DNA from: Tenacibaculum sp. 190524A05c
Lineage (GTDB): Bacteria; Bacteroidota; Bacteroidia; Flavobacteriales; Flavobacteriaceae
Assembly: GCF_964036595.1 (NCBI RefSeq)
Contig: NZ_OZ038523.1
Location: 2,300,501-2,364,500 of the forward strand
Direction of reading: 5' to 3'
DNA: 64,000 bases
A program made the translations under genes and the position numbers. Numbering within the stretch: position 1 is the stretch's first letter; the number at the start of each line of letters is the position of its first letter. Below are positions 17,931 to 27,298 of this stretch, one piece after another. The notes beneath the pieces were generated by a model that was not told where the DNA came from, ran no database searches, and was given only the letters and a program-made list of their open reading frames with translations.

Positions 17931-19049
17931 TTATAAATTCTGCTTCAATTCACTTGGTGAAACACCTAAATGCTTCTGTACAGCTCTATTGAACGAAGAT
18001 TTAGAGTTAAAGCCTGCTTCCATGGCTAAACTTAATAACGTGAACTTGCTATTCTCTGGCTGTTTTAGTAGATATTGAATCTCATTAACTCTATATTCAT
18101 TTATAAAATCATTGAAATTCTTTCCTATGATTTCTTTTAAACATTGTGTAATTATATAGGGCTTAGTATCCAATTCATTCGCTAACATGTTTAAATTCAA
18201 CTTTTGAATTTTATATAATTTTTTTTCCTTTACTGCAACTAATAATTCCTTTGCAACTAGTTCCAATTTGACTCTATCTTCTTCGGATATTTGGCTTTTA
18301 GGAATACTATTTTTATCATTTCTTCTTGAAAATCCTTCCATACCTAACCAATAGATTAATACTGAAATTCCAATAAAAAACGGATAATAGAAAAATCGAA
18401 TAAAATAGAAGTAATTCTTCTCTAGCACCACATTATAAATTAAAACATCTATAATCAGTATTAATAAGACTAGAGAAAAGTATATTTGAAATGAAAATAT
18501 AATTTGTTTTATCCAACGCAAAGTTTGTTGTTGAATATTAGCGTTATTATTTAACAATTTTAGAGCTAAATGTGAATATAGAATAATGAGCATGCTAGCA
18601 ACTACATAAATTGTAGGATAGTTCATCCAAATTACGTATCCCCAATATCCTAACCAAGATAGACTATCGCGGGTACCATCCCAATATAAATTTTGAAGTC
18701 TAACAAAAATACTGATAGAGATTTGTACTAATAAAGGAATAAAGTGATAGTATTCTTTAGGAGTTAATTTATACTTAGTATCGATTTGAGATTTTACATA
18801 AAAATATAATAGTGGACCCGTTACCCAACTTAAGTCTAACATAAAATAATACCATGTATCATAATATCCTAAACCAAAAAGTCGCATTATTTGCATCAAT
18901 AATCTATAGGAAAGTAGGAATAAAATTGTTGCAAGAATCTTATTTGAAAGAAGGTTCTGTTTTGTCCTAAACAGTACTATTCCAAAAACAATTCCTTGAA
19001 ATGCTCCAACAAATAAAATTAGTATAATAAGAACTTTAAGTGTATTCAT
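17931..19049 (-). CDS. membrane-bound AraC-family transcriptional regulator
   Basis: 372 residues. Residues about 1-240 hold seven or so hydrophobic helices (VLIILILFVGAFQGIVFGIV at the start). Residues about 270-372 are an AraC/XylS double helix-turn-helix with NLNMLANELDTKPYIITQCL, NFNDFINEYRV and SLAMEAGFNSKSSFNRAVQKHLGVSPSEL. This architecture is common in Bacteroidota, where a membrane sensor is fused to the DNA-binding domain. The signal is unknown. Neighbours are a small secreted protein and a T9SS protease. Confidence 0.88.
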   Translation of the reverse strand: MNTLKVLIILILFVGAFQGIVFGIVLFRTKQNLLSNKILATILFLLSYRLLMQIMRLFGLGYYDTWYYFMLDLSWVTGPLLYFYVKSQIDTKYKLTPKEYYHFIPLLVQISISIFVRLQNLYWDGTRDSLSWLGYWGYVIWMNYPTIYVVASMLIILYSHLALKLLNNNANIQQQTLRWIKQIIFSFQIYFSLVLLILIIDVLIYNVVLEKNYFYFIRFFYYPFFIGISVLIYWLGMEGFSRRNDKNSIPKSQISEEDRVKLELVAKELLVAVKEKKLYKIQKLNLNMLANELDTKPYIITQCLKEIIGKNFNDFINEYRVNEIQYLLKQPENSKFTLLSLAMEAGFNSKSSFNRAVQKHLGVSPSELKQNL

Positions 19050-19083
19050 TACATCTAATTAACAATCCTAAATATAAAAATAA

Positions 19084-19106
19084 ACCCTCTTGAAAAACAA
19101 GAGGGT
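19084..19106 (-). terminator. terminator after the T9SS protease gene
   Basis: Stem ACCCTCTTG (19084-19092) with CAAGAGGGT (19098-19106), 5-nt loop; a T-rich stretch follows on the minus strand. Confidence 0.75.
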
Positions 19107-19149
19107 CATCTAATTAATTCATTTAACTATTTAAATGATACAACTATAA

Positions 19150-21675
19150 TTATTCAATAATAAATCGCATACTAGTATTTGTGAATTTATTTTCTAGTTT
19201 TAAAATGTAAACACCAGAATTAAACTGATCTATACTAAGAGTTCTAGAATCATTTACATTTCCTTTTTTCACAACCTGACCTAACATATTAACAACAGAA
19301 TAACTAGCACCTTTTAAATTAGCTGAAGGTCCAACTAATCTAAGTAAGCTTCCCTTTCTAATTGGGTTTGGAGCAACTTGAATACTAGTTAAAGCATCCT
19401 CATCCTCGTCACCTAAAATATCAACTCTAGTTTCAAATACTTCTGTTACTACAACATTTGCACTCTCACAAGAACCTTCATAGATTCTTACGTTAGAGAA
19501 CGTAGAGTTATTTCCAGAACCAGCATCATTATCGTTAATGAATACTAATCTATCCATACTTCCCGTATAAGAACTTCCTACAGGAATTGTATATGTTACT
19601 GTTCCACTAGTATAATTATCATAATTTGTAACTCCATAATTCTGAGTACCATGTACTTTAAAATATCTTGAAGAAGTTAAACTATTATCATTTTCAAATC
19701 CAACTCCGTGAATTTCACCTTGTGAAGTACTACTAAATTGGAATTCGATAACCGTATTTGCAGTCACAGTGTAATTCATTGGAATATATTTCCAAGTATT
19801 ATTTGTTAACGTTAATGAAGATCCTCCATTTCCAACAGAGAAATTACCAGCTGAATCTTGATTTGAGAAAGACGTAATGTTAAAGTCGTTAAAATCAAGA
19901 GTTGGACAAGAAGGAGTTCCTCCTCCTCCACCAGAAGTTAATGCTAAATTATCAATTGCAATATCACTTGACCAGCTAGTACCTGTTGTACCAACAAAAC
20001 GTAACCTTAATTGACTTTGTCCTAAATAAGCACTTAAGTTAACAGTTTCAGCATTCCATTGATTTCCTTTATTACCTGAATCACTCCATAAGCTAGTCCA
20101 AGTAGTTCCGTTAGTAGATGCTTCTAATCTTAAAGATCCAACAGCTGTTCCGTACATATGATTACTAAACGTAAAAGTTGCAGAAGATAATCCTGTTAAA
20201 TCAAAACATGGACTTTGTAAAATTGCCGTCGCATTTGGTCCAATTTGACCTGTACTTCCGTTAGTAGAAGCTTCTAAGAACATATAGAAAGATCCATTTG
20301 CACCTGAACTTGGTCCAGTTCCTGAAGATGGAGTACCTGAAGCATCTCTTACCCAGTTTCCATCGTCACCTGTTACCTGAGTCCAACCTGCATTAGATTC
20401 AAAACTTTCTCCATATGGGAAAGAACTAACAGTTGAAGTACAACTTGGATCTGGATCTGGGTCTGGATTTCCACCACCGTTTCCATCAACACCATTTGCT
20501 GGCATATCGTTACCAATAGAGCTAATTAAATTATCACTTCTACCGTATGATCCATTTGGACAACCACCTGTATTGTGAATAGCAATTACTAAGTTTGAGT
20601 TATAATCTAATACTGGAGAACCTGAACTTCCTCCTTCAGTATCTGCATAATATCTTACTTGTTGACCAGAACCTGAAGAACTTTGGAAAACTCTAGAGAA
20701 TCCTCCTGCAGTTGCGTCAACATCAGTCTTTACAGAAATTTCTTTTCTTCTACCTCCTGGATGCTGTGGAATATAAATTCTATCTCCTGGAGCAGTAACC
20801 GCAGAACTTAAACTTAAATACCCATAAGTACTAGTTGGATTCGTTGGTAACTTTACTAAAGTATAATCTAAACTAGAGCTAGTTTTAATAAATGTTGCAG
20901 ATTGTGCTACAGTTTGTGAAGTTGCAGAAGCAGAACCTGTACAACCAGCATACTGATAGTTAAAGATAAAATCTGTGTTTTGAGCAGCAGATGCAGATCC
21001 AATACAGTGATTATTTGTCATTAAGTGTCCTTCACTTCCTAATAACCATCCTGTACAACTTGAACTACCACCAATAATTAATCTACAAACAGCCTTAGCC
21101 TTTTCATACATGTCTGTTCCGTTATAACATTCGATTCTTTCTTTGTTATCACTAGAACAAATAGATCTTTGTTGAGGATCATTTGCATTAAATTGCTTTA
21201 CAATTTTTTCCTTAGTAAATCCATAAGCTACTTTGCTAATATCAAAACCATTATGATAACTTGGATTTCCCATAGAATAAAGCTTTACCTCTACTTTATC
21301 ATCGAAAATTACCTGCGACCAGAAATCGCTAATCATTGTCATTTTATCATCAACAATTTTTCCCTGACCTCCGTATATTACTTTTTCTTTGGTATTTGAC
21401 CCAATGATTTCAACAAAATCACCTGGTGCTAAATCGAAGTTCTGGAAATATAATTTTACATACGTAGAGTTTTTTGAATAAAACTCATTCTGATACACTA
21501 ACTGTGCTTGGGTTCCTGGTTGACTTGAAGATTTTGTAAACTTTTGATACGTTTTAGTAACATTAATTTTGGTATCAAACTCATCTCCGATCTTAAATTT
21601 CTTTTGTGCCGTTAAGTTTATAGAACACAAAAACACGATGGCAAGGGCTGCCACCTTGAAAAATTGATTTTTCAT
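19150..21675 (-). CDS. T9SS-secreted trypsin-like serine protease
   Basis: 841 residues. Signal peptide 1-23 (AIVFLCSINLTAQ). A chymotrypsin-fold protease domain holds the triad His223 (MTNNHCIG), Asp270 (SLDYTLVKL) and Ser351 (GGSSGSPV); it resembles lysyl-endopeptidase-type proteases. Then come a jelly-roll/MAM-like module (YGESFESNAGWTQVTGDDGN, about 425-585), a beta-rich module (about 590-740) and a T9SS sorting domain at about 765-841 (VAPNPIRKGSLLRL ... RFIIE). Probably an extracellular protein-degrading enzyme. It has its own promoter and terminator. Confidence 0.92.
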   Translation of the reverse strand: MKNQFFKVAALAIVFLCSINLTAQKKFKIGDEFDTKINVTKTYQKFTKSSSQPGTQAQLVYQNEFYSKNSTYVKLYFQNFDLAPGDFVEIIGSNTKEKVIYGGQGKIVDDKMTMISDFWSQVIFDDKVEVKLYSMGNPSYHNGFDISKVAYGFTKEKIVKQFNANDPQQRSICSSDNKERIECYNGTDMYEKAKAVCRLIIGGSSSCTGWLLGSEGHLMTNNHCIGSASAAQNTDFIFNYQYAGCTGSASATSQTVAQSATFIKTSSSLDYTLVKLPTNPTSTYGYLSLSSAVTAPGDRIYIPQHPGGRRKEISVKTDVDATAGGFSRVFQSSSGSGQQVRYYADTEGGSSGSPVLDYNSNLVIAIHNTGGCPNGSYGRSDNLISSIGNDMPANGVDGNGGGNPDPDPDPSCTSTVSSFPYGESFESNAGWTQVTGDDGNWVRDASGTPSSGTGPSSGANGSFYMFLEASTNGSTGQIGPNATAILQSPCFDLTGLSSATFTFSNHMYGTAVGSLRLEASTNGTTWTSLWSDSGNKGNQWNAETVNLSAYLGQSQLRLRFVGTTGTSWSSDIAIDNLALTSGGGGGTPSCPTLDFNDFNITSFSNQDSAGNFSVGNGGSSLTLTNNTWKYIPMNYTVTANTVIEFQFSSTSQGEIHGVGFENDNSLTSSRYFKVHGTQNYGVTNYDNYTSGTVTYTIPVGSSYTGSMDRLVFINDNDAGSGNNSTFSNVRIYEGSCESANVVVTEVFETRVDILGDEDEDALTSIQVAPNPIRKGSLLRLVGPSANLKGASYSVVNMLGQVVKKGNVNDSRTLSIDQFNSGVYILKLENKFTNTSMRFIIE

Positions 21676-21706
21676 TTTAGAAGGGTTTTTGGTTAATTAA
21701 TTGCCA

Positions 21707-21738
21707 CAAAACTATAAATAACAAAACCAAAACACAAA
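21707..21738 (-). promoter_or_regulatory. promoter of the T9SS protease
   Basis: On the minus strand TTTG (21738-21735), 20 bp spacer, TAGTTTTG (21714-21707). The -7 box is 32 bp from the ATG at 21675. Confidence 0.6.
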
Positions 21739-21959
21739 CTAAATGTTAAAAAAATATTGTTTTTTCATTAAAAATCAAAATTCACTAAACTTATCATAAA
21801 AACAAGAATTGCAACTCCGTAGTGATAAACACTGATTTGCATTAAAATTATTGCGTTTAAAAATGACTTTTTATGATAAAGTTTCGTTTACAAAGTATTA
21901 AGATTAAACTAACTTCTGGAACCTAATTTCATAGCCTTAATTTTAAAAATCAATCACAT

Positions 21960-22904
21960 ATGAAATTTCTAAGTTCCCCTCAAATTTTACTAGTATCCAC
22001 ATTTCTATTGTTCATTTCTTGTACATCAAATGAAGAACTACTAGACCAGGAAAACCTTAATCAAAATGTTAAATCCGTATTATCCATAAGAGAACAGGTT
22101 GCACAATTTTATGCACCAACATTTTATCAGGATGTAGATATTACGGACATATTCTTTTGCTCAAATTCATCAAAAACTGGAGCTGCTGATTGGATTGCTC
22201 CGGTAAATTATGATGGTGATTGGATCGCTCATAATAATTGGGAAAACATGTTGTCAAAAGGGAGAGACAGAGGAACTCTAAAAGGCACTGTTTATTTTAA
22301 CTTTTCTAGTACAAATACGCATTGGTTCGTATTGTATTCGGTTTATCATCCAAGAGATTGGGCTGATTCTCCATGGTGTGCCTTAGACTCTCATGAAAAT
22401 GATCTTGAGGCAATTTTAATTTGTGCAGAAAGATTAGCTAATAACGGTTTTGGAAAAGTAATTTATGCCGGAACGGTATATCACAATGAAAGAAAAACAT
22501 ATCGAGCATCTGACCTATTATTTGAAGGAAATCGAGTAAAAACTTTTATTCAAGCTAAAGGTCATGGAATTCGAAAGTACAACAGTTCGAGTGATGAAGA
22601 CGGAACTCATATTGTATATCGATTTAATGCTAATGCTTATGAGGTTCAACAACCTTCTTCCAAAAAGCAAGATCTTCCGCAAAACATGTTCTATTCCTTA
22701 AAAGATACCAAAGAGGAGTTATGGTCTAGACGAAATCTTACAACGCTATTTATTGGAAATAGTTTTAATGGTGATACTTATAGGAACAATGCCGCACATG
22801 CTCCTTGGGGTTGGGGCGATATTGGAACTAATCCTGCTAAATTCGTAAAAGATAAATTCAATTTAAGCTCATTTAACACCAACTACGATCAAAAAGACTT
22901 TTAG
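21960..22904 (+). CDS. unknown lipoprotein with W/H-rich domain
   Basis: 314 residues, SPII signal (LLFISC, Cys21). The body contains WFVLYSVYHPRDW followed by SHENDLEAILI, and later HAPWGWGD. A Y-x-x-Y-x-P-x-D element before H-x-x-D-x-E is vaguely like NPP1/NLP or Vps62 proteins (GHRHDWE in NLPs), but the match is weak and I do not assign a family. Monocistronic, with a terminator just after the stop. Confidence 0.7.
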   Translation: MKFLSSPQILLVSTFLLFISCTSNEELLDQENLNQNVKSVLSIREQVAQFYAPTFYQDVDITDIFFCSNSSKTGAADWIAPVNYDGDWIAHNNWENMLSKGRDRGTLKGTVYFNFSSTNTHWFVLYSVYHPRDWADSPWCALDSHENDLEAILICAERLANNGFGKVIYAGTVYHNERKTYRASDLLFEGNRVKTFIQAKGHGIRKYNSSSDEDGTHIVYRFNANAYEVQQPSSKKQDLPQNMFYSLKDTKEELWSRRNLTTLFIGNSFNGDTYRNNAAHAPWGWGDIGTNPAKFVKDKFNLSSFNTNYDQKDF

Positions 22905-22920
22905 AGGAAATTAAAATGTT

Positions 22921-22946
22921 AAAACGCTCTTAAAAAGAGCGTTTTT
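22921..22946 (+). terminator. intrinsic terminator
   Basis: AAAACGCTCTT / AAGAGCGTTTT stem with a 3-nt loop and T-run, 16 bp after the lipoprotein stop. Confidence 0.88.
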
Positions 22947-23046
22947 CATTTATAAATTGATTTTTTTTTACACTTCTTGTAATGAATGTTTAAAGTTCCC
23001 GTCAAAAATGGAGTGAAACCCCAAGAGAGGACAAAAACTAAAAAAC

Positions 23047-23760
23047 ATGAAAAAACTATTAATCATTTTATTAGCGGTATTTGCCACAGCAAATATTCAA
23101 GCACAAACAAACGAAGTATTCGACGCTTTATTAAAAACTTATGTAACTCCTGATGGAAAGTTAGATTACAAAGGTTTAAGAAAAAACAAAGCTGTTTTAG
23201 ATATATATTTAAATCAATTAGAAGAAACCATTCCAAGTAAAAAATGGTCTTCAAAGAGAGCTAAGGCTTTTTGGATGAATGCATATAATGCTTATTCTAT
23301 TAAGTTAATTATTGATAGCTACCCATTAAAAAAACTTACTGATATCAAAATCAAAGGAAAAAATGCATGGAAAATTCCTTTTGCAAAAGTTGGTAAGAAA
23401 ACATATTCACTAGATTATATTGAGCACAAGATCTTAAGAAGATGGCACGATGATCCTAGAATCCATGTGGGAATTAACGCTGGATCTATTTCTGGACCTA
23501 GATTTCCTAACTACGCTTTTACAGCAAAAAACATTGAAAACAAATTAGAGAGTTTAATGAAAGAATTCATTAACGATTCTAGCAAAAATAAAATCTCGTT
23601 AACTAAAGTTGAAGTTTCAAAAATTTTCGAGTGGTATCAAGAAGATTTTACTTCGGTTAATTCATTAGTAGACTACATTAACAAATATTCAAATACAAAA
23701 GTTAATGATGACGCTACTGTTTCATACTTAACATATGACTGGACGTTAAACGAAAAATAA
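23047..23760 (+). CDS. DUF547 secreted protein lacking the usual cysteines
   Basis: 237 residues with a signal peptide (LLAVFATANIQAQ). DUF547 hallmarks: KLDYKGLRKN, AFWMNAYNAYSIKLIIDSYP and SLDYIEHKILRRW. The family's central motif normally reads like HFAINCAS-SCPKL; here it is IHVGINAGSISGPRF, so both cysteines are replaced (Ala and Gly). The family is distantly related to transglutaminase-like folds, so the loss may mean an inactive or altered member. Followed by its own terminator. Confidence 0.88.
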   Translation: MKKLLIILLAVFATANIQAQTNEVFDALLKTYVTPDGKLDYKGLRKNKAVLDIYLNQLEETIPSKKWSSKRAKAFWMNAYNAYSIKLIIDSYPLKKLTDIKIKGKNAWKIPFAKVGKKTYSLDYIEHKILRRWHDDPRIHVGINAGSISGPRFPNYAFTAKNIENKLESLMKEFINDSSKNKISLTKVEVSKIFEWYQEDFTSVNSLVDYINKYSNTKVNDDATVSYLTYDWTLNEK

Positions 23761-23797
23761 TCCTTAAAATAAATAATCAATTCTCCCTTAACACATT

Positions 23798-23830
23798 AGC
23801 TGTTCTTTTCCCTGAGAACAGCTTTTTTTA
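23798..23830 (+). terminator. intrinsic terminator after the DUF547 gene
   Basis: AGCTGTTCT (23798-23806) with AGAACAGCT (23815-23823), then a T-run. Confidence 0.85.
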
Positions 23831-23877
23831 TGGCTTCAATTCATCGAAATTTTAACTAAAACTACAAGTTATCAACA

Positions 23878-23891
23878 CGAAATCGATTTCG
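23878..23891. promoter_or_regulatory. LacI-type palindrome upstream of the amylases
   Basis: CGAAATCGATTTCG is a perfect 14-bp palindrome with a central CG, the shape of LacI/MalR-family operators. It is 121 bp upstream of the first amylase start. The regulator is not in the window. Confidence 0.5.
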
Positions 23892-24011
23892 GTTTCTCTC
23901 ACTGAAAATTAAGCAAATTATAATAGGTAAATTGTGGAAAAATGTAATTCAACTGCCCTTACATTACGTTTTTATCAACCTCAAATTAATCAATAACAAA
24001 CCCTATTATTC

Positions 24012-27000
24012 ATGAAAACTTACTTTTCAAGATTAAGTTTCGTGGTACTCATTATTACCATGTTAACTTACGACAACGTTTTCTCTCAGAACGATTTTAG
24101 AGAAGAAACAATTTATTTTCTACTGACCAGTAGATTTAATGATGGAGACCCAAACAACAATGCTCCCACTGAATGGTCTTCGTACAATCCAGATCCCGAC
24201 ATTAATCCAAGTATTACAGATCCCAATGATGTAACCTGGAGAGGTGATTTTAAAGGTTTAATTCAAAAATTAGATTACATAAAAGATATGGGCTTTACGG
24301 CCATTTGGATTACACCTATTGTTCACAACAGAAGTCCATTAGATTATCATGGTTATCATGCTTGGGATTTTACTCGTGTTGATCCTAGATTAGAATCACC
24401 TGGTGCAACTTTCCAAGATTTAATCAATGAAGTTCATGCCAAAGGAATGAAAATCGTACTGGATGTAGTAACCAATCATGCCGGGCGATTTGGGATTAAA
24501 GATGTTGCAGAAATTAAGTACAACACCGATCCAACTAAACCATGGGCCGCAGTTGATAATCCAAATTGGGAATATGACGGAATTACTCCAAATCCTGATG
24601 ATGGATTAATTTGGAGTAGAGCAAACTTGGCAAAAATGCCAGCGCCTTATAATCAAAATTTAGCAGCTTACAATTTCCCAGGAAAAGAAAGTTATGTGGA
24701 TACGAGTGATCCAGATTGGTATCATCATTCAGGTAATGGATTCGCACAAGGTTTTGATGACATTGAAAACCTGCACAATCGAGCTCTTGCTGGTGATACT
24801 CCAGATTTAAATACAAGTAGTCCAAAAGTTAGAGAATACTTAGTGAACGCATATCGTAAATATATCGAAATGGGAGTAGATGCTTTTCGCTGGGATACGT
24901 TAAAGCATATGAGTAAAGAAGATGTGCTGTATTTCTTTGACGCATTCAAAGCTATCAATCCTAACCTTTTTATATTCGGAGAAGTTGCTCAAAAGCGACA
25001 TGAACTTCATCCTGTAGAAGAAATTAATCCTCACTATTACACTTGGCGTGGCGCAGTAAATAATTCTGCTCCATTAGATTTAGCTGTAATTGATTTTTAC
25101 GGTGAAGCAACTTTTCATGGAACTTTTGAAGAAGGACAATCCTTTCCTACGGTAAAAGCAGCCGCACGTTACGATCATTTATATAGTGATCCTTCTACTC
25201 TAGTTACTTGGTTAGACAATCATGACTTTGGTCCAAATAACGATTGGAACAGACGTTATGGAGGAAGCGACGAAAACTTAGCTGCGTGTATGAACTTTAT
25301 GTTTACTTGGCGTGGAATTCCTACAGTTTATTACGGAACTGAAATGCGCTTTAAAGCTGGTGAATTTGCAGATATTCACAATGCTGCTGGAATTCAAGAA
25401 TCTATTGACAATACTGGTAGAGCTTATTATGGTGATGTGATGGATCAGGCTCCAAGTCACAAAATCTATCAACAAATAAAAAAGTTGAATGCAATGCGAC
25501 GTGCTATTCCTGCTTTGCAAAAAGGAAGCTGGGAATGGAAAGAAGCTCCAGGAAATGCTGTTTCTTATAAAAGAGTTCATGGAAACAGTGAAGTTGTTGT
25601 TGGATTAGCCAAAGATGGCGGTGCATCCTTTTCTATAACTGGAGTTACTGATGGCGTTTACAGAGATGCTGTAACTGGACGAGAAACGTTTGCTTCTGGA
25701 GGTAGGATCAATTTTTCAGTTACTTCTGGTTCTGCAGGAGTTTATGTTTTAAACGGACCAGGTTTAATTGGACCATGCGGTGGTGGATATTTTGAGTCCT
25801 GTGTTAACGGTCCTAGTAAACCTATTGTAACAATTAATTCGAATACAATTCAATCCGAAAATCCAATACAAGTTTCAATGGAAGCTTATGGTGGTTCTGG
25901 AAGCTTAGAAATTTTCTATACTACTGATAATTCTAATCCAAATCAATCTAGCAATCGCTATACAAGTTCTTTTACGATCAATAGTTCTTCTACAGTAAAA
26001 GCAATTGCATTTGACAGTAATGGAATAGCATCTGATATCGTAACTCAAAACTTTACAATTGGACCGATTCAAGGATTACATGTATACTTTAAAAAACCCG
26101 ATTCTTGGTCACAAGTAAATGTGCATTATTGGAATGAATCTCCTGATGTTTTACCTGCCAGCAATTGGCCTGGTCCAGAAATGAACCAAATTGGTAATAC
26201 AGATTGGTATGAATATATATTTAATGGAGTAACGAGTACTAACTTACTATTTAATGATAATGGTAATGCAAAAACTGATGATTTAGTTAGAGCTCAAGAT
26301 GGATGGTTTCAAGATGACCAATGGTTCGATACAGATCCAAGAGATAATACAACTCCTGATGATCCAGATCCAGACCCTGTTGATGGTATAACAATTTATT
26401 ACAAAGGAAACATTTCGAATCCGAACATATATTACTGGAATACTAGTCCTGGAACAGCTACAACATCTTGGCCAGGTGAAAATATGACTGATATTGGTAA
26501 TGGCTGGTTTTCTTATACTTTTAGTAATGTGAATTGTACCAATTTGATTTTTAGTCGTAACGGAAATAATCAAACTGATGATTTACAACGATGTGGAGAT
26601 GGTTGGTATTTCAATGGTACTTGGCACGATTCTAATCCTGAAGAACAACCTACTGGAAACGATTTAAACATCTATTTCAAGTCTGATTCTTATAGTAATC
26701 CTGAAATATATTTTTGGAATGTTACACCTTCTAACCTAACTACAACTTGGCCTGGTGAAACTATGACGCTACAAAGTAATGGTTGGTATAAATACACTTT
26801 TAGTAATACAGATTGTTCAAATATTATATTCAGTAATAATGGAAGTTCTCAAACTGCAGATTTAAACAGATGTTCTGAAGGTTGGTATTATAATGGAACT
26901 TGGTATGATTCTAATCCGGATAATTTACAAGCCAGAACTAATTCAATTTCTAGTACTTCGAACCATCCAGATTTAATATCAATTTATCCGAACTCAATTA

Positions 27001-27227
27001 ATGAGAATTCGAAAGTGAGAATTGGTAATTCAAATGGTAAAACAGATTTAAAAATTGAAGTAATTAGTGTTTATGGCACTTCCCAAACTCTAGTTGATAC
27101 TAAAATCAATTCGGGAATGCATGAATTTAAACTTAATGAAATTCAAAATCAATTAATCAATGGAATCTATTTTGTTCGTGTTACAATGAACGGAAAAACT
27201 ACAGTTAAAAAAATTATCAAGAAGTAA
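24012..27227 (+). CDS. T9SS-secreted GH13 alpha-amylase with CBM26-like modules
   Basis: 1,071 residues. Signal peptide 1-26. GH13 catalytic barrel with region I DVVTNH, nucleophile Asp295 (VDAFRWDTLKH), acid/base Glu324 (FGEVAQ) and Asp405 (WLDNHDFG). After the C-domain comes a chitobiase-type module (IFYTTDNSNPNQ, about 610-690), then three starch-binding modules of the CBM26 type (HYWNESPDV..NWPGPEM; YYWNTSPGTATTSWPGE; YFWNVTPSNLTTTWPGE). A T9SS sorting domain ends it (ISIYPNSINENSKVRI ... VKKIIKK). It cleaves alpha-1,4 glucans such as starch or algal storage glucan outside the cell. Confidence 0.94.
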   Translation: MKTYFSRLSFVVLIITMLTYDNVFSQNDFREETIYFLLTSRFNDGDPNNNAPTEWSSYNPDPDINPSITDPNDVTWRGDFKGLIQKLDYIKDMGFTAIWITPIVHNRSPLDYHGYHAWDFTRVDPRLESPGATFQDLINEVHAKGMKIVLDVVTNHAGRFGIKDVAEIKYNTDPTKPWAAVDNPNWEYDGITPNPDDGLIWSRANLAKMPAPYNQNLAAYNFPGKESYVDTSDPDWYHHSGNGFAQGFDDIENLHNRALAGDTPDLNTSSPKVREYLVNAYRKYIEMGVDAFRWDTLKHMSKEDVLYFFDAFKAINPNLFIFGEVAQKRHELHPVEEINPHYYTWRGAVNNSAPLDLAVIDFYGEATFHGTFEEGQSFPTVKAAARYDHLYSDPSTLVTWLDNHDFGPNNDWNRRYGGSDENLAACMNFMFTWRGIPTVYYGTEMRFKAGEFADIHNAAGIQESIDNTGRAYYGDVMDQAPSHKIYQQIKKLNAMRRAIPALQKGSWEWKEAPGNAVSYKRVHGNSEVVVGLAKDGGASFSITGVTDGVYRDAVTGRETFASGGRINFSVTSGSAGVYVLNGPGLIGPCGGGYFESCVNGPSKPIVTINSNTIQSENPIQVSMEAYGGSGSLEIFYTTDNSNPNQSSNRYTSSFTINSSSTVKAIAFDSNGIASDIVTQNFTIGPIQGLHVYFKKPDSWSQVNVHYWNESPDVLPASNWPGPEMNQIGNTDWYEYIFNGVTSTNLLFNDNGNAKTDDLVRAQDGWFQDDQWFDTDPRDNTTPDDPDPDPVDGITIYYKGNISNPNIYYWNTSPGTATTSWPGENMTDIGNGWFSYTFSNVNCTNLIFSRNGNNQTDDLQRCGDGWYFNGTWHDSNPEEQPTGNDLNIYFKSDSYSNPEIYFWNVTPSNLTTTWPGETMTLQSNGWYKYTFSNTDCSNIIFSNNGSSQTADLNRCSEGWYYNGTWYDSNPDNLQARTNSISSTSNHPDLISIYPNSINENSKVRIGNSNGKTDLKIEVISVYGTSQTLVDTKINSGMHEFKLNEIQNQLINGIYFVRVTMNGKTTVKKIIKK

Positions 27228-27234
27228 GAAATCG

Positions 27235-27263
27235 AAGTCGTCTAAAAACCAATTAGGCGGCTT
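27235..27263 (+). terminator. hairpin between the two amylase genes
   Basis: Eleven-pair stem with two G-T pairs (AAGTCGTCTAA / TTAGGCGGCTT) and a short T-rich tail. It may end or weaken transcription into the second amylase. Confidence 0.65.
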
Positions 27264-27298
27264 CTTTTCATCCTATTTTTTTAAAAAAAACAAACCAA

